From: Tunturiibacter gelidiferens
GTDB taxonomy: Bacteria > Acidobacteriota > Terriglobia > Terriglobales > Acidobacteriaceae
DNA length: 64,000 nt
Direction of reading: 5' to 3'
Assembly: GCF_013410115.1 (NCBI RefSeq)
Contig: NZ_JACCCV010000001.1
Span: forward strand, 2,480,001 to 2,544,000
Each line of letters starts with the position of its first letter. Within the stretch, counting starts at the first letter, position 1. This document shows positions 44,201-53,262 of this stretch, in pieces. The translations under genes were made by a program, and so were the position numbers. The notes beneath the pieces were generated by a model that was not told the DNA's origin, ran no database searches, and saw only the letters and a list, made by a program, of their open reading frames with translations.

Positions 44201-45169
44201 TCAGAGTTCGAGGCGAGAGTCGTCAATCGCGAGCCGAACGTTGCCATCGGATTTGGTGAGGCGGCGTACTGCCTCCATCTTGTCAACATTAGCCTTGAGC
44301 ATAACGACGGCGATGGGAATCGATTTACCCGCGGACTTGATGGTGCGGATCGCGGTATCGCGGTCAATATCGCATACCTTCATCAGGACGCGAATGCCAC
44401 GCTCGACCAGTTTCGCGTTCTTCATATGCACGTTGACCATCAGGTTGTCGTAGACGTAGCCGAGACGTGTCATGGCGCCGGTGGTAATCATGTTGAGCAC
44501 CATCTTCTGCGCGGAAGCGGACTTCATGCGCGTGGAGCCGGAGATGACCTCCGGTCCGACCTCGGTGATGACGGTGGTGTCAGCGACATCGGAGAGCGGG
44601 GTGTTGAGATTGCAGGTGATTGCGGCGGTCTTTGCGCCACGGGCGCGGGCGTACTCTACGGCACCCACCACGTAGGGCGTGCGGCCGCTGGCGGAGACTC
44701 CAATGACAATGTCCTTGCGAGTCGGGCGCCGACGGGCGATGTCGCGCTGGCCGATCTCTGGTGAGTCTTCGTTCACATCGGAAGCGGAGGCAAGAGCCTT
44801 GGGGCCGCCAGCCATAATGTACTGGACTTGCGAAGGAGCCGTGGAGTAGGTTGGTGGGCACTCCGAGGCGTCCAGGGAGGCGATGCGGCCGCTGGAGCCG
44901 GCTCCGACGTAGATAAGCCGGCCACCATCGCGCAGGGAGCGCGCAACAGTATCGATGACGATGGCGATCTCAGGCAGCGCTTTTTTGACTGCGGTTGCGA
45001 TTTTAGCGTCTTCGTGATTTATGATTCGGGCGATCTCGAGAGCGGACTTGGTGTCGAGTCCCTCCGAGGCGGCGTTGGCGGTCTCCGTGGTGAGATCGTT
45101 GTAGTCTGCTGCGCCACGGTTGACGGGTTTGGGTGTCGGGGCCTGCTCAAGCATGGTAAGGGTTGCCAT
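44201..45169 (-). CDS. murQ: N-acetylmuramic acid 6-phosphate etherase
   Basis: 322 residues from ATG 45169; the frame is open 19 codons further up. SIS-type fold with motifs RLIYVGAGSSGRIASLDASE, the catalytic-type ECPPTY, GVSASGRTPYVVGAVEYAR and STRMKSASAQKMVLNMITTG. It splits MurNAc-6-phosphate into GlcNAc-6-phosphate and lactate in wall recycling. Converges with the sortase cassette (41 bases between stops). The other recycling genes are not in the window. Confidence 0.95.
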   Translation of the reverse strand: MATLTMLEQAPTPKPVNRGAADYNDLTTETANAASEGLDTKSALEIARIINHEDAKIATAVKKALPEIAIVIDTVARSLRDGGRLIYVGAGSSGRIASLDASECPPTYSTAPSQVQYIMAGGPKALASASDVNEDSPEIGQRDIARRRPTRKDIVIGVSASGRTPYVVGAVEYARARGAKTAAITCNLNTPLSDVADTTVITEVGPEVISGSTRMKSASAQKMVLNMITTGAMTRLGYVYDNLMVNVHMKNAKLVERGIRVLMKVCDIDRDTAIRTIKSAGKSIPIAVVMLKANVDKMEAVRRLTKSDGNVRLAIDDSRLEL

Positions 45170-45488
45170 AGGTATCCTACTGTTCTGCTGGGGCAATTCT
45201 AGTCCTAACCTTCTCGAATGCGTCAAGAAAGGTTTGCCCTATGCGAGTTATCATAAAGGGTCGGGTCTATGCCGGATGATGATTGGGATGGCAAACTAAG
45301 TCGACCTGTGATAAGCAAAGTATTCTGGTTCAAGCGTGGAGTTCTCATAAATTTATGAGGCTGAACCTGGAGCCTCTGCTGGATATATGAGATGCATCTC
45401 CGCTTAATTGGTTACCCGTGCCGGGCGCTTGCGGACGGGTCGCCGGCGAGTAGGCTAGTGATTGCAACTCTTTGATTGGTGCGTCTAA
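45170..45488. promoter_or_regulatory. 319-base region between murQ and lepB
   Basis: No gene seen. It contains the perfect 16-base palindrome CTCATAAATTTATGAG (45344-45359), about 130-145 bases before lepB. It presumably carries the promoters of both divergent genes. Confidence 0.5.
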
Positions 45489-46091
45489 ATGTTAGAGGAT
45501 TCAGAAGATCGCGTGGAGACCAACGGCAAGCTTCAGCCGGAGCCAGACAATCGACAGCAGATGGAGCCGACAGGCCAGCGGAAGGGAGTGATGCACTCCT
45601 GGTTGCGCGACTTGGTGATCTCCGTGGTGGTGTCGGCGTTCATCATCATCTTTCTGTATCAGCCGGTGCGAGTAGAAGGAACCAGCATGCTGCCTATGCT
45701 GGAAGACCAGGACAGGCTGTTCATCAACAAGATGGCGTACCGGGTAGGGGAGATTCATCGCGGTGACGTGGTGGTATTTCTATATCCGCATGACCACGAA
45801 AAGAGCTATATCAAGCGGGTGATCGCGCTGCCAGGGGATACGCTGCGGATCGATCATGGGCAGGTAATCGTGAACGGAGCGCGGGTTGCGGAGAGTTACG
45901 TGCCAAAGCGGTTTGCCGATGACAGATCGCAACCGGAGATGACCGTTCCAGGACACGAATATTTTGTGATGGGGGATCATCGGTCGATCTCGAGCGACAG
46001 CCGCGACTTCGGGCCGGTCGATCGAGATTTGATCTACGGCAAGGCGGCCTTTGTGTACTGGCCGATGGACCAGGCTGGGGTAGTCCGCTAG
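45489..46091 (+). CDS. lepB: signal peptidase I
   Basis: 200 residues. Membrane helix at ~41-58 (DLVISVVVSAFIIIFLYQPV). Catalytic Ser66 in VEGTSMLPML and Lys109 in SYIKRVIALPGD form the Ser-Lys dyad; box E is GDHRSISSDSRDFGPV. The single N-terminal anchor and size fit the short Gram-positive-like type. It removes signal peptides of the many exported proteins in this genome. Convergent with tpiA. Confidence 0.96.
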   Translation: MLEDSEDRVETNGKLQPEPDNRQQMEPTGQRKGVMHSWLRDLVISVVVSAFIIIFLYQPVRVEGTSMLPMLEDQDRLFINKMAYRVGEIHRGDVVVFLYPHDHEKSYIKRVIALPGDTLRIDHGQVIVNGARVAESYVPKRFADDRSQPEMTVPGHEYFVMGDHRSISSDSRDFGPVDRDLIYGKAAFVYWPMDQAGVVR

Positions 46092-46115
46092 ACAGAGCAG
46101 TACTGCGAAGAATCT

Positions 46116-46877
46116 TCAGGCAGTGGTGGAGTTGTGGATGATCTCGGCGAACGATCTGGCTTGCAGGCTCGCCCCTCCTACCAGCGCGCCATCGATCTCG
46201 GGCTGGGACATCAGGCTGGCGACATTGTCGGGTTTAACGGAGCCGCCATAGAGGATACGCATGCCGCTGGCGCAGGGAAGGCCGAGATGTGTGGCGACCT
46301 CGCGTCGGATGATGGCGTGGGCTTCGTTGGCCTGCTCCGGCGTAGCGACGCTGCCAGTGCCGATCGCCCAAACGGGTTCGTACGCAATAACGACGTTCCC
46401 GCAGGAAGCTCCCTTGATGCCGTTGAGCGCGCAGGCGATCTGCCAGCGGAGAACGGCTTCTGTCAGGCCCGACTGTCGCTTGTCAAGCGTTTCGCCAACA
46501 CAGACGACGGGGATAAGGTCGTGATCGAGGGCGGCCTTTAGCTTGAGATTGACCATGTCGTCGGTCTCGTGGGCGTAGATGCGGCGCTCTGAGTGGCCCA
46601 GCAACACGCGGGTGCAGTCAATGCTTTCGAGCATGGTTGGAGAGGTCTGACCGGTGTACGGTCCTTCGTTCAGCCAGTGCATCGTCTGTGCTCCGGCGGT
46701 AACGTTCGTGCCCTTTGTCGCCTCGATGACATAGCCAAGTGAAGACATCGTGGGGAAGATCGCGATCTCGCTGGCGGTGTGGTCCTTGACCAGGGGAAGG
46801 AACTCGTTAAGGAAGGCTAAGGACTCTTTGGGCGTCTTGTACATCTTCCAGTTGGCGGCGATCAATGGCTTTCGCAT
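46116..46877 (-). CDS. tpiA: triosephosphate isomerase
   Basis: 253 residues. Catalytic residues intact: K11 (AANWKMYK), H95 (LLGHSERR), E167 (AYEPVWAIGTG), with the phosphate-binding GGSVKPDN near the end. Glycolytic interconversion of DHAP and G3P. On the minus strand downstream of pgk, with a barstar-like gene between. Confidence 0.97.
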   Translation of the reverse strand: MRKPLIAANWKMYKTPKESLAFLNEFLPLVKDHTASEIAIFPTMSSLGYVIEATKGTNVTAGAQTMHWLNEGPYTGQTSPTMLESIDCTRVLLGHSERRIYAHETDDMVNLKLKAALDHDLIPVVCVGETLDKRQSGLTEAVLRWQIACALNGIKGASCGNVVIAYEPVWAIGTGSVATPEQANEAHAIIRREVATHLGLPCASGMRILYGGSVKPDNVASLMSQPEIDGALVGGASLQARSFAEIIHNSTTA

Positions 46878-46976
46878 GTGCGAATCAGTATTCCATCTTC
46901 ACGCCTTCAAGGGAAGGGAGGGAGAGCCTGAACGGGTGGAGCTTTATGTCGGTAGGCATGGCCAGGGTTGGTGAGG

Positions 46977-47663
46977 TCATTTTGAATCAGCCTCAATTTG
47001 GATCGAAACTGGACAACCTTCCATTTCTCGCTCGGATATGAAGGTCACAAGATCGAACACGAAGGCGCGAACCTCGGAGTTAGCAGACTTTAAATTGCGG
47101 ATCAACAGCGTGTAGGGAATCTCTACGGCGTTGATGCTGCCCGTAACGATGCTGTCATTCAAAGCGCTAAAACTTTTTCCATGCCAAGATGGAGAACCTA
47201 ACACTGTAAAGAGTGATTCGTAGATGTCGTCCTTCTTTTTCCAGTTAGAGGCGTCAAGGTGCAGACGTGGAACGTTCCGCAGCATGTCAAGGGGTCTGCG
47301 AAAGGCAATCGTACCGGGCCATGTTGCCATTGCCGGAATGAAGTCGAACTCATTTACTCCGGTGCGAAGGGAATCCGAGTCATCGACGCCGACGAAGTTC
47401 AACTTAGCCATTTTCGGGTGGTGCAGATCGACTGCACTAAGCTCACTCAAACTGTTATATTCGCGAGCGCTCAAGTCTTTAACTGTGAAGGTCGTACAAA
47501 CTGCTTCAGGCAGCCACATTTCGCCGACAGCTTTTCGCACCGACAGCGCACGTTCCTTATTCTGTGGGGTGTCGACCATCCAGATAGGCATATATCTGGC
47601 AAGAGTATCGACCGCGGATTCGCTGCAGTCAGGATCGACGATAACCGCTATTTCCCATGCCAT
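46977..47663 (-). CDS. protein with C-terminal barstar-like domain (putative immunity protein)
   Basis: 228 residues. N-terminal ~110 residues are unrecognised. The C-terminal part resembles barstar-family RNase inhibitors: LHLDASNWKKKDDIYESLF (helix 1), the key region GSPSWHGKSFSALNDSIV (barstar: 'G.P.yyG.N.DAL.D.l'), then PYTLLIRNLKSANSEVRAFV and the final strand CPVSIQIE. Barstar-like proteins neutralise secreted or intracellular nucleases. No partner nuclease was seen beside it. It sits 11 bases after pgk and 99 bases before tpiA, breaking a typical glycolytic gene set. Family call is from pattern memory. Confidence 0.6.
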   Translation of the reverse strand: MAWEIAVIVDPDCSESAVDTLARYMPIWMVDTPQNKERALSVRKAVGEMWLPEAVCTTFTVKDLSAREYNSLSELSAVDLHHPKMAKLNFVGVDDSDSLRTGVNEFDFIPAMATWPGTIAFRRPLDMLRNVPRLHLDASNWKKKDDIYESLFTVLGSPSWHGKSFSALNDSIVTGSINAVEIPYTLLIRNLKSANSEVRAFVFDLVTFISEREMEGCPVSIQIEADSK

Positions 47664-47674
47664 TAGCGGAATCC

Positions 47675-48883
47675 CTACTTATTCGTCAGCGCGGCGACGC
47701 CGGGCAGGGTTTTGCCTTCGAGGAATTCGAGGCTGGCCCCGCCGCCGGTGGAGATGTGGGTGATGCGGCTCGCGACTCCAGACTGCTGGATGGCCGCGAC
47801 CGAGTCTCCCCCGCCGACAATAGTGGTCGCGTCATGATTGCGTGCAACGGCGGCGGCAATCTCGTTGGTGCCGCGAGCGAAGGCGGGCATCTCGAAGACT
47901 CCCATGGGGCCGTTCCAGATGATGGTTCGAGCTTCGGCAATCTCTTCTTCAAAGAGCGCAATGGATTTGGGGCCGATGTCGAGCGCCATCAGATCTTCTG
48001 GAAAGGAGCCATCGCCAGCGAAGACCCGGGTCTTTGCGTTAGGAGCGAACTTGTCGGCCAGAATGTGGTCGACGGGGAGAAGGAAGCGGACGCCCATGGT
48101 CTTTGCCTTCTCAAGCGCGGCCTTGGCGACGTCGATCTTATCGGGTTCGACGAGAGACATGCCAGTGCTCTGTCCCTGCGCGTTGAGAAAGGTGTAGGCC
48201 ATGCCGCCGCCGATGATAATCGCATCGGCCTTTTCCAACAGATTGTCAATGACCTTGATCTTGTCCGACACCTTCGCTCCACCAATGATCGCGACAAACG
48301 GTTTGTCGGGTTCAGCAAGGGCTTTTCCGAGGTAGGTCAGCTCTTTCTCCATCAGAAGACCGGCAGCCGATTGTTTTACGAAGTGAGTGACGCCTTCCGT
48401 CGAGGCGTGAGCACGATGTGCGCTGCCAAACGCGTCGTTGACGTAGATGTCACAGAGCGAGGCGAGCTTTTGCGCGAAGACAGGATCGTTGGCCTCCTCC
48501 TCGGCGTGGAAGCGGAGGTTCTCGAGCAGGAGCGGCTGGCCGGATTCGAGATTGAGCGCCATTTCGCTGGCGACGATGCCAATACAGTCAGGGGAGAATG
48601 CTACGTTTTCGTCATCGCCCAGGATGTGGTCGAGTCTGGTGCGGAGATGATCGACGAGAGGGCGAAGGCTCATGGAGGCCACCGGCTTGCCTTTGGGTCG
48701 GCCGAGATGGGAACAGAGGATGACCTTGGCCTTGTGGCGGAGGGCGTACTCGATCGTGGGCAGGGTCTCCCGAATGCGAGTGTCATCGGTGATGATGCCG
48801 TCTTTGAGAGGGACGTTGAAGTCGACGCGAATGAGGACGCGCTTGTCGGTTAGGTCGAGGTCGCGAATCGATAGCTTGGCCAT
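47675..48883 (-). CDS. pgk: phosphoglycerate kinase
   Basis: 402 residues from ATG 48883, one base after the stop of the membrane-protein gene upstream. Motifs: [41 protein letters not shown], the hinge-like [36 protein letters not shown] and the ATP-binding GGGDSVAAI. It makes 3-phosphoglycerate and ATP in glycolysis. The close spacing suggests coupling to the preceding gene. Confidence 0.97.
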   Translation of the reverse strand: MAKLSIRDLDLTDKRVLIRVDFNVPLKDGIITDDTRIRETLPTIEYALRHKAKVILCSHLGRPKGKPVASMSLRPLVDHLRTRLDHILGDDENVAFSPDCIGIVASEMALNLESGQPLLLENLRFHAEEEANDPVFAQKLASLCDIYVNDAFGSAHRAHASTEGVTHFVKQSAAGLLMEKELTYLGKALAEPDKPFVAIIGGAKVSDKIKVIDNLLEKADAIIIGGGMAYTFLNAQGQSTGMSLVEPDKIDVAKAALEKAKTMGVRFLLPVDHILADKFAPNAKTRVFAGDGSFPEDLMALDIGPKSIALFEEEIAEARTIIWNGPMGVFEMPAFARGTNEIAAAVARNHDATTIVGGGDSVAAIQQSGVASRITHISTGGGASLEFLEGKTLPGVAALTNK

Positions 48884-48884
48884 G

Positions 48885-49373
48885 TCAGTTAGAGGATACC
48901 CGAGATGATGGCGCGAAGCGTTGGTTGGCCAAAGATATCGGCAGCCCAACCAAGAGGACCATGGCGCCGATGCTATTGATAAGGACCGCGAGAGTGGGCT
49001 CGTTCTTAGGGTAGAGGTTCGTGTGTGGAAGCACCAGATAGTACATAACACCGTAGATAAAAGCTCCGTAGAGCAGCCCGGCCAGGATGGCGTGGCGAGT
49101 AAGGAAAGGCAGAACACGTGCCACGAGGACGAAGAGCGTCGCCCATACTAGTGCGATGAAGAGATGCGCCGCCAGGCCGAGTAGAACGCTGGGGATGCCG
49201 TCGGAGTATGAGGCGCGGCCAAGGATGCCGCTCGCGATCGCCTGCGGTATCTGCCTGGGAGGTATTCCGCGCAGGCCATAGAAGATGATCGGATCGACCA
49301 TGTCGAGGAGAGCGGCCACCATCGCGCCGATCAGGATTGCCTTCGGGACGGAGCGGCTCAAGTCGTTTGGCAT
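48885..49373 (-). CDS. hypothetical membrane protein (about four helices)
   Basis: 162 residues. Helices at about 10-30, 58-88, 93-113 and 128-148, with motifs GLAAHLFIALVWATLFVLVA and GLLYGAFIYGVMYYLVLPHT. It recalls small DUF1440/YagU-like membrane proteins, but I am not certain. It ends one base before pgk, so the two are likely cotranscribed. Confidence 0.7.
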   Translation of the reverse strand: MPNDLSRSVPKAILIGAMVAALLDMVDPIIFYGLRGIPPRQIPQAIASGILGRASYSDGIPSVLLGLAAHLFIALVWATLFVLVARVLPFLTRHAILAGLLYGAFIYGVMYYLVLPHTNLYPKNEPTLAVLINSIGAMVLLVGLPISLANQRFAPSSRVSSN

Positions 49374-49400
49374 GGGAAATTCTAAAGCATCCCGAGAAGA

Positions 49401-49775
49401 TTATTCGGGGATGAAGGCGTCGACTTCGATCTCGATGCGCCAGGCTGGGTTGAGCAGCGCGGCCACGACCACCATGGTGGCGGCGGGAAGAATCAGGCCA
49501 AAGAATTGGCCGTGAACACGGCCAGCGGCCTCCCAGTCTTCCGCGCGGGTGAGATACATACGGGTGCGGTACACATGATCAATCGAGCTACCGGCGTTTC
49601 TGAGCGCGGCGGCGATTAGGGTCAGGCATTGGTCAGTCTGTTCCGCGACGTCCGCCGCGTCTGCGCCTACGGGGCCGGTGCCGGAGACGTGGACATGGTT
49701 GCCGATGCGGACGGCGCGGGAGAAGCCGATGACTGGCTCGAAGGGTGACGTGCCGGGGATATTTTTTCTGATCAT
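49401..49775 (-). CDS. RidA/YjgF-family protein
   Basis: 124 residues. Chorismate-mutase-like fold of the RidA family: FSRAVRIGNHVHVSGTGPVG, the arginine used for substrate carboxylate binding in YRTRMYLTRAEDW, and NPAWRIEIEVDAFIPE at the end. RidA proper deaminates reactive enamines; this paralogue has a somewhat longer N-terminus and may have another substrate. Confidence 0.88.
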   Translation of the reverse strand: MIRKNIPGTSPFEPVIGFSRAVRIGNHVHVSGTGPVGADAADVAEQTDQCLTLIAAALRNAGSSIDHVYRTRMYLTRAEDWEAAGRVHGQFFGLILPAATMVVVAALLNPAWRIEIEVDAFIPE

Positions 49776-49801
49776 ATTGTGCCTGCGATGTCCTTTCGAG
49801 G

Positions 49802-50932
49802 CTAAACGGCCACTTTGGCCTCGGTCTTTTTGCGGAGAAGCAGATTACGAACGACGTCGCGCATCGGCTCTTCGTAATATAGAAAAATCAAGCAACAAAG
49901 AATAATGAGGACTAACGGAGAGAGAACCGCGTCGAGACCTGGGTGGGAGCGGCTTAGCAGGCGGTGAACGCCTTCGCGGACGAGTGCTTGCAGAAGATAG
50001 ATCGAGAAGCTGGCGCCGCCCAGCAGAAGCATTGGCCGGCTGGAGAGAAGATTGGTGAGCCATCCACGGCCATTGGCGAGACGATAGATTGACCAGCCGA
50101 AGCAAAGGACAGCAGCCAGCGAAGTCAGCAAATCTCCGACCCCGCTGGCAATCAGGACGCAGCACGGAAGGATACCGGCGGCCGTGATCCAGTCGTTGGT
50201 TGGGACATCAGGTTCGCGGTTGCGCTTCTCCAGGAAGAGCGCCCCAAGAACCATGCCAAGCGCAAACTCTGGCAGACAGAGGACGGGGAGGATGATTGAG
50301 CGGGTAAGCCATGTCGCCGTCATCAACGGATGGAAAAGGGGGGTGCGGAGGGCCACATTGAGGAGAAAAAGCGCTGCCGCGCAAAGCCAGAGTGTAGCCG
50401 TGTTCCGGGCGCGGCGCAGGGGGAACAGAAGTAGCGGGAAGCAGATGTAGAAGAACGCCTCCACGGAGAGCGTCCAGGCTTGAATGATCCACGCGTAGCC
50501 AGTACCCGAAACCGGAGGCACCCACGATTGCAGCATGGGGAAGATCAGGAGTTCCCCGCGGTCAGGAAGACGCCCATGAAGGGGGATACTGATGGCGATG
50601 GCCAACAGATAAACCGGGTAAAGCCGGGCGACACGCGCAACGAAGAACTTGTAGATGTCGCGAGGAGTCTGCAGATTGCCCTGGTATGTGTAGAAAAGAA
50701 TAAAGCCCGAGAGCATGAAGAAGAGCGCGACGCCGAGCTCGCCGTGCTGCAGGAAGACCGTGATGGGATGCGGCATGTGGGCCCGTTCGGTGAAGGCCGC
50801 CCCAAAGTGAAAAGCCAGGACCCAGATTGCCGCGAAGAAGCGAATCCCGGTCAGAGCGTGAAGGCCGCCCCGCCGAATTCGCTTTCCGGGCGTTGGAACT
50901 AGACCCTCGTGAAGCAACTCTGCAGTGGACAT
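49802..50932 (-). CDS. acyltransferase-3 family membrane protein
   Basis: 376 residues, about ten membrane helices. Conserved AT3 motifs: LTGIRFFAAIWVLAFHFGAA (R and H region), GELGVALFFMLSGFILFYTY, FFVARVARLYPVYLL and the C-terminal YYEEPMRDVVRN. Such proteins move acyl groups onto sugars of lipopolysaccharide, exopolysaccharide or antibiotics. Which glycan is modified cannot be told here. It is an isolated gene. Confidence 0.93.
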   Translation of the reverse strand: MSTAELLHEGLVPTPGKRIRRGGLHALTGIRFFAAIWVLAFHFGAAFTERAHMPHPITVFLQHGELGVALFFMLSGFILFYTYQGNLQTPRDIYKFFVARVARLYPVYLLAIAISIPLHGRLPDRGELLIFPMLQSWVPPVSGTGYAWIIQAWTLSVEAFFYICFPLLLFPLRRARNTATLWLCAAALFLLNVALRTPLFHPLMTATWLTRSIILPVLCLPEFALGMVLGALFLEKRNREPDVPTNDWITAAGILPCCVLIASGVGDLLTSLAAVLCFGWSIYRLANGRGWLTNLLSSRPMLLLGGASFSIYLLQALVREGVHRLLSRSHPGLDAVLSPLVLIILCCLIFLYYEEPMRDVVRNLLLRKKTEAKVAV

Positions 50933-50986
50933 GGCGCCAAGTATATAGGGAGGCGGATCGTGACGGGAGCCGCTAACAGAGGCGCT

Positions 50987-51628
50987 TCAGGTTCGTTCGA
51001 TCTTCGATCGGGCGTGGAGCTCCTCACGTAGCTTTGCGTTCTCTGCATCGAGCTTAGCGAGTCTTTGAGAAAGCGGTGCGATGACCTGCTGAATCTCCTC
51101 CGCCGTGTAGCGAGGAGTGATGTGTTGCGGACAGTTCCAGTCAAACGCTTCAACGTGGACGAGGATGACTCTCTCGATGACCGAAGACTTGTCCGTAGGT
51201 CGGAAGGATTCGATCAGCGCCGGGGTTTCGGAATCATGCTCATGGACCTCGACGCGGCCAAGAACTTTGAGACGCGTCTGGTTTGGATAATCCATGAAGA
51301 AAAGTGCGACACGTGCGTCATGGTCGAAGTTTCCCAGGCTGATGTACTGCTTATTCCCGCGCAAATCCGCGAAACCGAGGAGGCCCGGCTCGATGACCCG
51401 GACGAAACCCTTCGGACCACCGCGGTGTTGCACGTAAGGCCAGCCCGTCTCGCTGACCGAAGCCATGTAGAAGCTGTCCCGCAGCGCGATGAAAGCCTGC
51501 TCATCTCGGGCAAGAGTATTGCCCGACGGCGAATGCTCCGTCATGCGCTCATACTGGCGTCTGCTGCCGTGCTCCTGCTGATGTTGTTTGACGAGTGGGG
51601 TGAAGGCTAGTTCTTGAAAGCGACCCAT
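50987..51628 (-). CDS. pyridoxamine 5'-phosphate oxidase-family flavoprotein
   Basis: 213 residues. Split-barrel FMN fold with IALRDSFYMASVSETGWPYV, QHRGGPKGFVRVI, LLGFADLRGNKQYISLGN and RVALFFMDYPNQTRLKVLGR. The C-terminus ends in a coiled coil (RLAKLDAENAKLREELHA). Members use FMN, F420 or haem; the substrate is unknown, and it is not clearly PdxH itself. Confidence 0.87.
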   Translation of the reverse strand: MGRFQELAFTPLVKQHQQEHGSRRQYERMTEHSPSGNTLARDEQAFIALRDSFYMASVSETGWPYVQHRGGPKGFVRVIEPGLLGFADLRGNKQYISLGNFDHDARVALFFMDYPNQTRLKVLGRVEVHEHDSETPALIESFRPTDKSSVIERVILVHVEAFDWNCPQHITPRYTAEEIQQVIAPLSQRLAKLDAENAKLREELHARSKIERT

Positions 51629-51751
51629 AGTGCACGCTCGATCCGGGCAGGTGGACTCGCTGCCAAGAGATTCGATTCGAGATGGGTTAGAGATGATGCA
51701 GAATGTGCCCAGGCAGCAGCGGGAACTGCCACTACCCGGGCGTCCTCATGT

Positions 51752-52762
51752 CTAGAGGCCTTTTTTTACAAGGAAGGTAATGAGATCTTTCACGCGGTTG
51801 GAGTAACCCCACTCGTTGTCATACCAGCTGATCACCTTGCCGGTGTTCTGGCCGACGACCTTGGTCAGCTTGCTGTCGACGATGCTGCTGAGGGGGTTGC
51901 CCTTGAAGTCGGAGGAAACAAGTTCCTCGTCGGTGAAGCCCAGAATTCCCTTCAACTCACCATCAGCGGCCTTCTTGAGAGCTTCGTTGATCGACTTATC
52001 AGTGATGGGCTTCTCGGAGACGAACGTGAGGTCAACCACAGAGACATTCGGGGTCGGAACGCGCATCGAGAAGCCGTCGAGCTTCCCGTCCATTGCAGGA
52101 ACGACGAGCCTCAGGGCTTTGGCGGCTCCAGTGCTCGATGGAATCATCGAGAGGGCGGCAGCGCGGGCGCGACGCAGGTCCTTGTGTGGGGTATCGAGAA
52201 TGACCTGATCGTTGGTGTAGCTGTGGATCGTGGTCATGATGCCGGAGGCGATGCCGAAGGTATCGTGCAACACCTTGACCACCGGCGCGAGGCAGTTGGT
52301 CGTACAGCTCGCATTCGAGATGACGTTGTGCTTTGCAGCCTCGTACTTGCCGTCGTTCACGCCGAGCACAAGGGTGATGTCCTCGTTGGTCGCAGGGGCA
52401 GAGATGATGACCTTCTTTACTGTGCTGCCAAGGTGCGCCTTGGCCTTCTCGGCGTCGGTAAAGAAGCCGGTGGACTCAACCACAATCTGCGCTCCGACCG
52501 AGGCCCAGTCCAGCTTGGCCGGATCGCGCTCAGCGAAGACTTTGATCTTCTTCCCATCGACCGCGATGAAATCGGATCCGTGGGTGATCTCGTTCTTCAG
52601 GTTGCCGAGGATGGAGTCGTATTTGAGGAGGTGTGCCAGCGTGGCGGGGGTAGTTAGGTCGTTTACGGCTACGAATTCAATGTCAGGGTTTCCTAAAGCG
52701 GAGCGGAATACGTTGCGTCCAATGCGGCCGAAGCCGTTGATGCCTACCTTTACAGCTGCCAT
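51752..52762 (-). CDS. gap: glyceraldehyde-3-phosphate dehydrogenase
   Basis: 336 residues. NAD-binding start VGINGFGRIGRNVFR; C153 nucleophile in SNASCTTNCLAP; H180 base in TTIHSYTNDQ; terminal WYDNEWGYSNRV. D35 after VAVN fits NAD preference. Glycolytic enzyme, on the same strand as pgk and tpiA but separated from them by four other genes. RBS AGGAG 13 bases before ATG. Confidence 0.98.
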   Translation of the reverse strand: MAAVKVGINGFGRIGRNVFRSALGNPDIEFVAVNDLTTPATLAHLLKYDSILGNLKNEITHGSDFIAVDGKKIKVFAERDPAKLDWASVGAQIVVESTGFFTDAEKAKAHLGSTVKKVIISAPATNEDITLVLGVNDGKYEAAKHNVISNASCTTNCLAPVVKVLHDTFGIASGIMTTIHSYTNDQVILDTPHKDLRRARAAALSMIPSSTGAAKALRLVVPAMDGKLDGFSMRVPTPNVSVVDLTFVSEKPITDKSINEALKKAADGELKGILGFTDEELVSSDFKGNPLSSIVDSKLTKVVGQNTGKVISWYDNEWGYSNRVKDLITFLVKKGL

Positions 52763-52955
52763 GATTGTCGGTTACTCCTGTCGTGTTTGCTGCGTTATCT
52801 ATCCGTATGACCATTGTAGAGCGCGGCGAACGGCTCTGCACGCCATCAGAGCGGGATGCTACCACTCGAGCCGATGCGGCGCAAACTTCGGCGCGGCTTC
52901 TCGCGACCACGCAGCAGTGACAGACGGCGAGACGAATCGCTCATCAACCATTTAT

Positions 52956-53189
52956 TTAGAAGTTGAAAAACTTTTCGCGAAGGGCGTCTTCGTAGTTTTT
53001 CTTGGCCTCTTTTGCCTTCTCTCGAGCATCTTCCTCACGCGAGTCGGCGGCCTCCCAGGCATCAATCTCTGCCTCGGAGTGATTGACCGATGCGAGCGCC
53101 TCTTCTTCGCGGATGGCGGTGACCCATTGATCGACAGCTTCTTTGTATGCGGCCTGCATCTGGTTCAGATCGGACACTTCAACAGCCAT
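52956..53189 (-). CDS. small acidic coiled-coil protein
   Basis: 77 residues, very rich in Ala, Glu, Lys and Asp, predicted as one long helix (MQAAYKEAVDQWVTAIREEE onward). AAAAGAGGTGGACC precedes the ATG. No family recognised. Divergent from the P-loop protein gene. Confidence 0.7.
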   Translation of the reverse strand: MAVEVSDLNQMQAAYKEAVDQWVTAIREEEALASVNHSEAEIDAWEAADSREEDAREKAKEAKKNYEDALREKFFNF

Positions 53190-53262
53190 GGTCCACCTCT
53201 TTTACTTGCGACACTACTGCAGATATGTGAAATGACGATGTAAGCCGCTGAGAAAAAGAGAG

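Noticed and set aside
41076-45423. Shared word TTACCCGTGCC at about 41082 and 45413
   Set aside because: An 11-base match between two places in 64 kb is expected by chance, and the surroundings do not match.
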